Shown here: in pieces, positions 15,625 through 23,726 of the stretch
Position numbering within the stretch: the first letter of the stretch is position 1
Layout of the letters: each line of letters begins with the position of its first letter
Source of the DNA: CAVRRZ01 sp963723745
GTDB lineage: Bacteria > Actinomycetota > Actinomycetes > Mycobacteriales > Geodermatophilaceae
Assembly: GCA_963723745.1 (NCBI GenBank)
Contig: CAVRRZ010000005.1
Location: 620,001 to 684,000 of the forward strand
Direction: 5' to 3'
DNA: 64,000 bases
Translations under genes and position numbers: made by a program
The notes under the pieces: model-generated
Databases searched by the model: none
Told to the model about the DNA's origin: nothing
The model's input: only the letters and a program-made list of their open reading frames with translations

Positions 15625-16611
15625 GTGACGTTGCTGCAGTCTTCCCCCACCGACACCCTCGAGGTGCGCGCACCTCGGCGTGACCCCGACACCACCGGGC
15701 TCGTGTCGACCGACCTCGTGCGCGTGTACCTCAACACGATCGGCAAGACCGCGCTGCTCACCGCCGAGCAGGAAGTAGAGCTGGCCAAGCGGATCGAGGC
15801 CGGCCTCTATGCCGAGCGCCTGCTGGCCGAGAAGCGGGGCCTGTCCCCCGCCTACAAGCGGGACTACAAGGTGCTCGCCATCGACGGGAAGGCCGCCAAG
15901 GCCCACCTGCTCGAGGCCAACCTGCGCCTCGTCGTCTCCGTCGCCAAGCGGTACACGGGGCACGGCATGACGTTCCTGGACCTGATCCAGGAAGGGAACG
16001 TCGGCCTGATCCGCGCCGTCGAGAAGTTCGACTACACCAAGGGCTTCAAGTTCTCGACCTACGCGACGTGGTGGATCCGGCAGGCCATCACCCGCGCGAT
16101 GGCCGACTCCGGCCGCACCATCCGGCTGCCCGTCCACCTGGCCGAGCAGGTCAACAAGGTCGTGCGCACCAGGCGTCGGATGCACCAGGAGCTCGAGCGG
16201 GAGCCCACCGCCGAGGAGCTCGGGCTCGAGCTGGACCTGCCCGAGGCCCGCATCACCGAGCTGCTCGAGTACAGCCGCGACCTCGTCTCGCTGGACCAGA
16301 CCGTCGGCGCCGACGAGGAGTCCCGCCTCGGTGACTTCATCGAGGACGCGGACGCCGCGGTGGCGGAGGACGCCGTCGCCTTCCAGATGATGAAGGGCGA
16401 CGTCCGCAACGTGCTGGCCACGCTGGAGGACCGTGAGCGCGACGTCGTCGTGCTGCGCTTCGGCCTGGACGGCTCGCAGCCCCGGACCCTCGAGCAGATC
16501 GGCAAGCAGTTCGGCCTGTCCCGGGAACGGGTGCGGCAGATCGAGCGCGAGACGATGGCGAAGCTCCGCGACCCCCAGCGCGCCGACGCCCTGCGCGACT
16601 ATCTCGCCTAG
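15625..16611 (+). CDS. sigB: RNA polymerase sigma factor, SigB-type (group 2)
   Basis: A sigma-70 group 2 factor of about 328 residues. It has region 1.2 (DLVRVYLNTIGKTALLTAEQ), region 2 (LLEANLRLVVSVAKRYTGHG, FLDLIQEGNVGLIRAVEKFD, KFSTYATWWIRQAITRAMAD, the -10-reading helix), region 3 (RLPVHLAEQVNKV) and region 4.2 (LEQIGKQFGLSRERVRQIE). The short N-terminus without a long region 1.1 separates it from the primary sigma factor and matches mycobacterial SigB, a general-stress sigma. GTG 15625 begins VTLLQSS; ATG 15589 is the alternative. It lies close to ideR as in mycobacteria, with an acetylation module between. Confidence 0.9.
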   Translation: MTLLQSSPTDTLEVRAPRRDPDTTGLVSTDLVRVYLNTIGKTALLTAEQEVELAKRIEAGLYAERLLAEKRGLSPAYKRDYKVLAIDGKAAKAHLLEANLRLVVSVAKRYTGHGMTFLDLIQEGNVGLIRAVEKFDYTKGFKFSTYATWWIRQAITRAMADSGRTIRLPVHLAEQVNKVVRTRRRMHQELEREPTAEELGLELDLPEARITELLEYSRDLVSLDQTVGADEESRLGDFIEDADAAVAEDAVAFQMMKGDVRNVLATLEDRERDVVVLRFGLDGSQPRTLEQIGKQFGLSRERVRQIERETMAKLRDPQRADALRDYLA

Positions 16612-16617
16612 CAGTTC

Positions 16618-16661
16618 GACCACGCGGGCCGTCTCCCTCGGAGGCGGCCCGCGTCGTGGTC
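16618..16661. terminator. Hairpin between the convergent sigma factor and acetyltransferase genes
   Basis: GACCACGCGGGCC (16618-16630) pairs with GGCCCGCGTCGTGGTC (16646-16661) apart from a small bulge, with a 15-nt loop. It sits just after the sigma factor stop and before the end of the convergent gene at 16690. No U-run follows, as is usual for high-GC actinobacterial terminators. Confidence 0.65.
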
Positions 16662-16689
16662 CCGGGGGCCGGTGCATGCCGTACCCGGA

Positions 16690-19446
16690 CTAGAGCGGAC
16701 CGGCCATCCTGCGCGGGCCCGGGTCGACGCGGGCGGTGGGCGGACCGACGGTGGCCCCTCCCCCGGCCACGACCAGCGACCGGCCGCCGTGCCAGGGGTC
16801 GGCCGGCCCGACGAGCACCGGCTCGAGGTTCAGGCCCAGCACCTCGGGCAGGTCGTCGGCCAGCCGGGCCACCCGGAGCAGCAGGTCTTCCAGAGCGGCC
16901 ACGTCGGCCGGTTCGGACCCGCGGTAGCCGTCGAGCAGCGGCCACGCCCGGGGCTCGCGCACCAGTTCGGCCGCGTCGAGGTCGGTCAGGGGAAGGGGCC
17001 GGAACGATCGGTCGCCGAGCAGGTCGGTGGCCACACCCCCCAGGCCGAAGCTGACCAGGGCCCCGAACGACGGATCGTCGACGACCTCGACGACGCAGGC
17101 AACGCCCGGCGCGGCCATCTCCTGCACCAGCATCGGGTCGCCCGCCGGGATGGCGGCGAACGCGGCGCGCACCGCCTCGGCGTCGGGGAGGTCCAGCCGG
17201 GTGCCGCCCAGGTCCGGCCGGTGCCGCAGCCAGGGGGCCGTGGACTTCAGCGCGACCGGATAGCCGATCTGCTCGGCCGCGGAGGCGGCCTCCTCCATGT
17301 CGGAGACGCGCCGGGTCTTCAGCAGCGGCACACCGTAGGCGGCGAGCAGCTCGATGAGCTCCTCGTCGTCGAGCTCGCGTCCCTGCGGCCGTTCCCGGAG
17401 GACGCGATCGACCAGCGCGCGGGCGGCCGACGCATCGACGTCCGGTAGTTCGGGCAGCTCGCCCACGGGACGACGACGCCAGCGCGCGTACTGGGCCACC
17501 TTGGCCAGGGCGATGACCGCCCGTTCGGGCGTCGAGAAGGAGGGCACCGAGCCGCGCGCAGGCATGCCGTTCCCGTCCAGCACGGCCAGCTCGGGCGGAA
17601 CGCCCTCCACGGACAGGAACGTCGCGACGATCGGTTTGGACGAGCCCTCGGACACCGCCCGCAGCGCGGCCCCGAACTGCTCGTAGCCGCCGCTGAGCGG
17701 GGGCAGGTAGACGGCGACGACGGCGTCGGCGCCCGGGTCGTCGACGGCCTGCTGCAGCGCGACGCGGAACTCCGCCGGCCCCGCCGCCGTGCCCACGTCG
17801 ATCGGCGCCCCGGCTGCTGGCCGCAGACCCTCCTCGAGCAGCGAGTCGGTGACCAGCACGCCCATGGCGGTGGAGTTGCCGACGACGGCCACGCGGTCGC
17901 CCTCGGGCAGCGGCTGGTGGGCGAGCAGCGTCCCGACGTCGAACAGCTGCGCCACGGTGTCGACGCGGATGACCCCGGCGGAGGCGAAGAGCGCGGCCAC
18001 CGACTGCTCCGGCACCGTGACCGAGGTGCCGGCCAGCCCGGGCGCGACACCGCCGTGCCGACCGCTCTTGACCGCGACGACAGGCTTGGTGCGGCCCACG
18101 GTGCGGGCCAGCCGGGCGAACTTCCGGGGGTTGCCGAAGCTCTCGAGGTGCAGCAGGACCACCTCGGTGCCCGGGTCGGTGGCCCAGTACTGGAGCAGGT
18201 CGTTGCCGCTGACGTCGGCCCGGTTGCCGGCCGACACGAAGGTGGACAGCCCGATGCCGCGGCTGCGCGCCCGCTCCAGCAGGGCGACACCCAGGGCGCC
18301 GGACTGGGCGAAGAACCCGACCCGGCCGCGGCCGGGGATCATCGGCGCGAGGCTGGCGTTGAGCCGCACCTCGGGGTCGGTGTTCACGATGCCGAGGCAG
18401 TTGGGCCCGACCACCCGCATCCCCGACGCCCTCGCCTTGGCGACCAGGTCCCGCTCGGCGGCCCGCCCCTCGACCCCGGTCTCGCCGAAGCCGCCGGAGA
18501 TCACCACCAGCCCGCGCACGCGCTTGCGCCGGCAGGCCTCCACGACCCCGGCGACCTCGTCGGCCGGCACGGCGAGCACCGCGAGGTCGACGTCGCCGGG
18601 GATCGACTCGATGTCGGCCCAGGCCGGGACGCCGCGCACGTGCCGCGCCGAGGGGTTGACCGGGTAGACCGGCCCCGCGAAGCCGTAGTCGAGCAGGTGC
18701 CGGAGCACCGCGCTGCCGAGCTTGCCCTCGTCGTTGCTGGCCCCGACGACCGCGACCGACGTCGGTGTGAGCAGCCGGGCGATCGACCGGGATTCGCTGC
18801 GCTGCTCGCGCTCGTAGGCGACCGCGAGCGCGTCCTGCGTCTGCGCGATGGGGAAGGACAGGTGGACGACGCCGTCCTCGAAGGAACGCTCCGCCTGGTA
18901 CCCGGCATCGCGGAAGACCCGGACCATGCGGTTGTTCTGCGCCAGCACCTCGGCCACGAACCGCTCGATGCCGTGCTCGCGGGCGGCGGCGGCCAGGTGC
19001 TCGAGCAGCACCGAGCCCAGGCCGCGACCCTGGTGGGCGTCCTCGATCAGGAAGGCCACTTCGGCGTCGGCGGTCCCCGGGTACCGGTCGTAGCGGCCCA
19101 CGCCGATCAGCTGGTCGCCGAGCAGCACCACGAAGGCCACCCGGTCGACGTGGTCGACGTGGGTGAAGCGGTGCAGGTCGCGGTCAGAGAGCCGCTTCAT
19201 CGGCCCGAAGAACCGGTAGTAGCGGGTCTGGTCGGAGCTGCGGTCCATCAGCCCGACCAGACCGTCGGCATCCTCGGGGGTGATCGGCCGCAGGTGGACG
19301 GTGCCGCCGTCCGCCGCGACGACGTCGGCCTCCCAGTGCGCGGGCGGCGCCGGTGGATCGTGCGGGCGGGTGGTCGACGGCCCCGCGGCAGGGTCCCGCT
19401 GCGAGCCTGCGAGCGGTGGGGGGCAGGGGGGTCCCTGATCAGTCAC
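16690..19446 (-). CDS. Protein acetyltransferase: GNAT domain fused to ADP-forming acyl-CoA-synthetase-like domains
   Basis: A protein of about 918 residues. The N-terminal GNAT domain (about 40-200) has the acetyl-CoA loop HQGRGLGSVLLEHL. It is followed by a CoA-binding Rossmann domain (SVAVVGASNDEGKLGSAVLR), succinyl-CoA-ligase-like domains (MRVVGPNCLGIVNT, GFFAQSGALGVALL) and an ATP-grasp domain (GYPVALKSTAPWLRHRPD). Pat/YfiQ-type enzymes acetylate lysines, classically of acetyl-CoA synthetase. The SHTGAL-type catalytic His segment of true ADP-forming ligases reads APGLAGTSVTVPEQ here, which favours a sensor role for this half. GTG 19446 overlaps the stop of the deacetylase gene by 8 nt; ATG 19488 is an alternative start. 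Confidence 0.87.
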   Translation of the reverse strand: MTDQGPPCPPPLAGSQRDPAAGPSTTRPHDPPAPPAHWEADVVAADGGTVHLRPITPEDADGLVGLMDRSSDQTRYYRFFGPMKRLSDRDLHRFTHVDHVDRVAFVVLLGDQLIGVGRYDRYPGTADAEVAFLIEDAHQGRGLGSVLLEHLAAAAREHGIERFVAEVLAQNNRMVRVFRDAGYQAERSFEDGVVHLSFPIAQTQDALAVAYEREQRSESRSIARLLTPTSVAVVGASNDEGKLGSAVLRHLLDYGFAGPVYPVNPSARHVRGVPAWADIESIPGDVDLAVLAVPADEVAGVVEACRRKRVRGLVVISGGFGETGVEGRAAERDLVAKARASGMRVVGPNCLGIVNTDPEVRLNASLAPMIPGRGRVGFFAQSGALGVALLERARSRGIGLSTFVSAGNRADVSGNDLLQYWATDPGTEVVLLHLESFGNPRKFARLARTVGRTKPVVAVKSGRHGGVAPGLAGTSVTVPEQSVAALFASAGVIRVDTVAQLFDVGTLLAHQPLPEGDRVAVVGNSTAMGVLVTDSLLEEGLRPAAGAPIDVGTAAGPAEFRVALQQAVDDPGADAVVAVYLPPLSGGYEQFGAALRAVSEGSSKPIVATFLSVEGVPPELAVLDGNGMPARGSVPSFSTPERAVIALAKVAQYARWRRRPVGELPELPDVDASAARALVDRVLRERPQGRELDDEELIELLAAYGVPLLKTRRVSDMEEAASAAEQIGYPVALKSTAPWLRHRPDLGGTRLDLPDAEAVRAAFAAIPAGDPMLVQEMAAPGVACVVEVVDDPSFGALVSFGLGGVATDLLGDRSFRPLPLTDLDAAELVREPRAWPLLDGYRGSEPADVAALEDLLLRVARLADDLPEVLGLNLEPVLVGPADPWHGGRSLVVAGGGATVGPPTARVDPGPRRMAGPL

Positions 19447-20620
19447 GGGCGTCGTCCGGGTCGAGGCCGAAGTAGGGGAAGCTGGCACGGCGGGTGCGCA
19501 GGACGGCCCGGTCGAGGCGGGAGTCGCCCAGGGAGTCCCACCGCGCGAAGCCGGTGTACCCGCCCTCGGTCATGTGCGTCGGCGGCCGCGTGCGCAGCCC
19601 CCGGCGGACGACGTCCTCGCGCCAGGACTCCGGGATCTCCGTGGCCGGGTCGAGCGGCGTCCCGCCGGCGACGGCGAGCAGGTGGGTCCAGGCGCGGGGA
19701 ACGCAGTTCACCAGCCCGTACCCGCCGCCGCCCAGGGCGATCCACCGGCCGTCGCAGAGCTCGTGCGCGAGGTCGTGCATGGCTGTGTAGCTGCTCCGCT
19801 GGCCGTCGATCGTGAGCGCGAGGTCGGCGAGCGGGTCCTCGTGATGGGCGTCGCAGCCGCACTGGGTGACCAGGATCTGCGGCGAGAACGCGCGCAGGAC
19901 CGACGGGACGACGGCCGAGAACGCCCGCAGCCAGCCCGAGTCGTCGGTGCCGTTGGGCAACGCGAGGTTGACGGCACTGCCCGACGCCGTCCGGGGGTCA
20001 CCGGTCTCCTCCGGGAAGCCGGTGCCCGGGAACAGCGTCAGCGGGGTCTGGTGGACGCTGACGGTGAGCACCCGTGGGTCCTCGTAGAACGCGGCCTGCA
20101 CGCCGTCCCCGTGGTGGACGTCCAGGTCGACGTAGGCGATCCGCTGGTAGCCCTGCCCGAGCAGCCAGGCGATGGCGATCGAGGCGTCGTTGAACACGCA
20201 GAACCCCGACGCCGAGTCGCGCATGGCGTGGTGCAGCCCGCCGGAGATGTTGACGGCGTGCTGCGCCGCGCCGGTGTGCACCTCGCGGGCGGCGAGCACG
20301 GAGCCGCCTGCGATCAGGGCCGCCGCGTCGTACATGCCCTCGAAGATCGGGTTGTCGGCGGTGCCGAGTCCGTACCCCACGGCCGGGTCCTGCGGTGCGC
20401 GGCGGACCGCCTCCAGGTAGGCCGGGTCGTGGACCAGGGTGAGCAGGTCCGGGCCGGCCGGCTCCGGGCGCAGCACGCGGACCCGGTCCGCCGCCAGCAC
20501 CCCCAGCTGCTCGGCCAGGCGCATGGTGAGGTCGAGCCGGACCGGGTGCAGCGGATGGTCCCCTCCCATCGTGTAGCCGAGCAGCGCGTCGTCCCACACG
20601 ACGCTGACGGCGTCACTCAC
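19439..20620 (-). CDS. acuC: AcuC-type histone deacetylase-family protein deacetylase
   Basis: A 393-residue zinc-dependent deacetylase of the class I HDAC/AcuC family. Active-site motifs are NISGGLHHAM, GFCVFNDASIAI, YVDLDVHHGDGVQ (zinc ligands Asp/His), QCGCDAHHEDPLADL (second Asp) and LGGGGYGL. AcuC reverses acetylation of acetyl-CoA synthetase in Bacillus. It is followed, with an 8-nt overlap, by the GNAT/ACS-type acetyltransferase on the same strand, so writer and eraser are co-transcribed. It diverges from ideR. Confidence 0.92.
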   Translation of the reverse strand: MSDAVSVVWDDALLGYTMGGDHPLHPVRLDLTMRLAEQLGVLAADRVRVLRPEPAGPDLLTLVHDPAYLEAVRRAPQDPAVGYGLGTADNPIFEGMYDAAALIAGGSVLAAREVHTGAAQHAVNISGGLHHAMRDSASGFCVFNDASIAIAWLLGQGYQRIAYVDLDVHHGDGVQAAFYEDPRVLTVSVHQTPLTLFPGTGFPEETGDPRTASGSAVNLALPNGTDDSGWLRAFSAVVPSVLRAFSPQILVTQCGCDAHHEDPLADLALTIDGQRSSYTAMHDLAHELCDGRWIALGGGGYGLVNCVPRAWTHLLAVAGGTPLDPATEIPESWREDVVRRGLRTRPPTHMTEGGYTGFARWDSLGDSRLDRAVLRTRRASFPYFGLDPDDARD

Positions 20621-20817
20621 GAGTCCTCCCCGGCGGCTCTCGGCCGGGCGCCGCGGGCGCGGCGCCCGGTGCCCGGCGCCCCGTCCGCGCTGGTCGGAGG
20701 GGCTCCGGTCCGGACGCTACCCGCCCCGCCGGTGCGACGGCTCGCCTCCGGGCACCTCGGCTGACCGGCGACCGGGCGCCACGCCCGTAGGATCGGTCCG
20801 GACCAGAGGAGTGCTGC

Positions 20818-21540
20818 GTGAACGACCTCATCGACACCACCGAGATGTACCTCCGGACGATCTTCGAGCTGGAGGAAGAAGGCATCGTGCCCCTGCGTGC
20901 GCGGATCGCCGAGCGGCTGCACCAGAGCGGCCCGACGGTGAGCCAGACGGTGGCGCGGATGGAGCGCGACGGCCTGCTGACCGTCGAGGGCGACCGGCAT
21001 CTGCAGCTGTCCGAGACCGGCCGGGAACTCGCCACCGCCGTGATGCGCAAGCACCGGCTGGCGGAGTGCCTACTCGTCGACGTGATCGGCCTGGACTACG
21101 CCGACGTGCACGAGGAGGCCTGCCGCTGGGAGCACGTCATGAGCGAGAACGTCGAGCGGCGGCTACTGGCCCTGCTCGGCAACCCGACGACCTCCCCGTT
21201 CGGCAACCCGATCCCGGGCCTGGACGCGCTGCGGGGCGGGGAGCCGCTGGGTGGGGAGACGTCGGCGGTGCTCGACTCGCTGACCCTGCTCTCGGCCACG
21301 GCGACACCGGAGGGCCGCGTCGTCGTCGTCCGCAGGATCAGCGAACAGCTGCAGGAGAACACCGAACTGCTGCGGCAGCTCGACGAGCAGGGCGTGCGGC
21401 CCGGCGCCACCATGACGGCCCGCCTGGAAGGTGGCGCTGTCGAGCTCGACGGGACCCCCCTGCCCGCGGGGGTGGCCCAGCACCTGTTCGTCACGGCGCA
21501 GGACGACGAGCTGAGCCCGCTGGAGGCCGCTCAGGTCTGA
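20818..21540 (+). CDS. ideR: Iron-dependent transcriptional repressor, DtxR/IdeR family
   Basis: A 240-residue regulator with GTG start. The winged helix (residues 1-70, ARIAERLHQSGPTVSQTVARM) and metal-binding dimer domain match DtxR closely. All metal ligands are where DtxR has them: Met10, Cys102, Glu105 and His106 for the primary site, and His79, Glu83 and His98 for the ancillary site. An SH3-like domain follows TTSPFGNPIPGL. With Fe2+ such proteins repress siderophore genes and activate iron storage. It diverges from acuC and lies near sigB, an arrangement reminiscent of sigB-ideR in mycobacteria. Confidence 0.94.
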   Translation: MNDLIDTTEMYLRTIFELEEEGIVPLRARIAERLHQSGPTVSQTVARMERDGLLTVEGDRHLQLSETGRELATAVMRKHRLAECLLVDVIGLDYADVHEEACRWEHVMSENVERRLLALLGNPTTSPFGNPIPGLDALRGGEPLGGETSAVLDSLTLLSATATPEGRVVVVRRISEQLQENTELLRQLDEQGVRPGATMTARLEGGAVELDGTPLPAGVAQHLFVTAQDDELSPLEAAQV

Positions 21541-21629
21541 CGGCCGGGCCCGAGGGCCGCCGCTCGACGTCACTACGGTGGGGCCGGCGTCCGCAGCCGC
21601 CCCCGCATCCTGCGAGAGAAGGCACCCTG

Positions 21630-23726
21630 GTGAGCCAGACCCCTGCCCTGCCCGACGGCTCCGACGACACCGGATCGGCGGCCGGGGCCTCCCCGTTCAC
21701 CGACCTGGGCGCGTACGTGGCCCTGCCCCGTCTCGGGGGGCTCGCGCTGTCGGCCGACGGAACGCGCCTGGCCGTCTCCGTGCAGACGCTGGACACGGAC
21801 AAGAAGACGTGGCAGTCGGCGCTCTGGGAGGTCGACCCCGCGGGCGGGCGCCCACCCCGCCGGCTCACCCGCAGCGCGCCCGGCGAGTCGTCGCCGGCCT
21901 TCGCACCCGACGGCAGCCTGCTCTTCACCTCCGCGCGGCCCGACCCGGCGGCGCCCGCCACGAACGACGGGGAGCCGAGGCCGGCCCTGTGGTGCCTGCC
22001 CGCAGGCGGCGGCGAGGCCCGCCCCGTCGTGACCCGTCCGGGCGGCATCGGGTCGTTCCTGGTGGCCGCCGACACCGGCGACGTCGTCGTCGCGGCGAGC
22101 ACGATGCCGGGGGGCTCGGCGACCGAGGACGACGAGCGGCGGCGCAAGGAGCGCAAGGACGCCGGGGTGAGCGCGATCCTGCACGAGAACTATCCGGTGC
22201 GGTCGTGGGACCACGACCTGGGCCCGTCGTTCCCGCATCACTTCTGGGTCGGCCGGCTGCCCGAGGACGCCGACGCCGGCGAACCGATCGGGCAGGTCGA
22301 GCTCCGCGATCTGACCGCCGACGCCCGGCCGCCTCGCGGGGCCGGCGACGCCTGCGCCCTGTCCCCCGACGGCTCGCTGCTCGTCCGCGCCGAGGACATC
22401 GCCGACGGCCCGGCGGGTCGGCGCAACCGACTCGTCGCGACCTCGACGGCCGACGGCAGCTCCCGGGTGCTCGTGGACGACCCGCTGGCCGACGTCTACG
22501 ACGCCGCCTTCTCCCCCGACGGCCGGTCGCTGGTGTGCGTGCGCGAGACCATGTCGACCTACCAGGAGCCGCCGGACTTCACCCTGCTGCTGGTCGACGT
22601 GGACAGCGGCCGGGTCCGTGAGCTGACGCCGGACTTCGACCGCTGGCCCGGGGAGCCACGGTTCAGCGCGGACGGGTCGGCCGTCTACTTCCTGGCCGAC
22701 GACGACGGCCGTCGCCCCGTCTTCCGGGTGCCGGTCGACGGCGGACCCCCCGTCCGCCTGACCGGGGACGGCGCGTACACCGACCTGCAGGTGGCGCGGG
22801 ACGGCAGCGCGCTCTACGCGCTGCGCTCGGCCTACGACTCCCCGCCGCGACCTGTCCGGCTCGACCCGCTGGCCGAGCGGCAGGACCCCCGGCCGCTGCC
22901 CGCGCCCGGGGCCGTCGGGGCCCTGCCCGGCACGCTGCACGAGGTGACCGCCACCGCGCCGGACGGCACGCCGGTGCAGTCGTGGCTGGTGCTGCCCGAC
23001 GGCGCGTCGGCGGAGTCGCCGGCGCCGCTGCTGCTCTGGATCCACGGGGGGCCGCTGTCGAGCTGGAACGCCTGGTCGTGGCGCTGGTGCCCGTGGTTGC
23101 TGGCCGCCCGCGGCTACGCGGTCCTGCTGCCTAACCCGGCGCTGTCGACCGGCTTCGGGCTCGACTTCGTCCGCCGCGGCTGGGGCGAGTGGGGCGGTGC
23201 CCCGTACACCGACCTGATCGCCGCGGTGGACGAGGTGGAGGCGCGACCGGACATCGATGCGTCCCGCACGGCGGCGATGGGCGGGTCGTTCGGCGGCTAC
23301 ATGGCCAACTGGGTCGCCACCCAGACCGACCGGTTCCGCGCCATCGTCACGCACGCCAGCCTCTGGGACCTCGACGCGTTCATCGGCACCACCGACGGGG
23401 CCTACTACTGGGAGAAGGAGTGGGGCGACCCGCTGCGCGATCCCAAGCGCTACGAGATGAACTCGCCGCACCGCTTCGCCGACCAGATCCGCACCCCGAT
23501 GCTGGTCATCCACGGCGACAAGGACTACCGCGTGCCGGTGGGCGAGGCGCTGCGGCTCTGGTACGACCTGCAGAAGCGCGGCGTGCCCTCCCGGTTCCTC
23601 TACTTCCCCGACGAGAACCACTGGGTGCTCACTCCGGGGAACGCCGCGGCCTGGTACGAGACGGTGATCGCCTTCCTCGCCGAGCACGTCCTGGGCCAGG
23701 AGTGGCGGCGGCCCGCGCTGCTCTGA
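21630..23726 (+). CDS. S9-family prolyl-oligopeptidase-type serine peptidase
   Basis: A protein of 698 residues (GTG at 21630, GAGAAGG upstream). The N-terminal 430 residues form a beta-propeller with WD40/Tol-like blades (PAFAPDGSLLFTSARPD, AAFSPDGRSLVCVRE, RFSADGSAVYFLADDD). The C-terminal alpha/beta-hydrolase domain has LLLWIHGGPLSSWNAW, nucleophile GGSFGGYMANW (about residue 552), Asp in HGDKDYRVP (about 632) and His in DENHWVL (about 663). It likely cleaves short peptides in the cytosol, since no signal peptide is seen. Its 3' end overlaps the convergent DUF4192 gene by 98 nt. Confidence 0.92.
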   Translation: MSQTPALPDGSDDTGSAAGASPFTDLGAYVALPRLGGLALSADGTRLAVSVQTLDTDKKTWQSALWEVDPAGGRPPRRLTRSAPGESSPAFAPDGSLLFTSARPDPAAPATNDGEPRPALWCLPAGGGEARPVVTRPGGIGSFLVAADTGDVVVAASTMPGGSATEDDERRRKERKDAGVSAILHENYPVRSWDHDLGPSFPHHFWVGRLPEDADAGEPIGQVELRDLTADARPPRGAGDACALSPDGSLLVRAEDIADGPAGRRNRLVATSTADGSSRVLVDDPLADVYDAAFSPDGRSLVCVRETMSTYQEPPDFTLLLVDVDSGRVRELTPDFDRWPGEPRFSADGSAVYFLADDDGRRPVFRVPVDGGPPVRLTGDGAYTDLQVARDGSALYALRSAYDSPPRPVRLDPLAERQDPRPLPAPGAVGALPGTLHEVTATAPDGTPVQSWLVLPDGASAESPAPLLLWIHGGPLSSWNAWSWRWCPWLLAARGYAVLLPNPALSTGFGLDFVRRGWGEWGGAPYTDLIAAVDEVEARPDIDASRTAAMGGSFGGYMANWVATQTDRFRAIVTHASLWDLDAFIGTTDGAYYWEKEWGDPLRDPKRYEMNSPHRFADQIRTPMLVIHGDKDYRVPVGEALRLWYDLQKRGVPSRFLYFPDENHWVLTPGNAAAWYETVIAFLAEHVLGQEWRRPALL

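Noticed and set aside
20811..21629. N-terminal extension of the S9 peptidase frame over ideR
   Set aside because: It overlaps ideR in another frame and is Arg/Ala-rich; the GTG at 21630 has a ribosome site and a normal N-terminus.
21573..23687. Minus-strand frame of 704 codons opposite the S9 peptidase
   Set aside because: Mirror frame of a high-GC gene (Val/Gly/Arg/His-rich), no motif; the plus strand has a complete propeller and catalytic triad.
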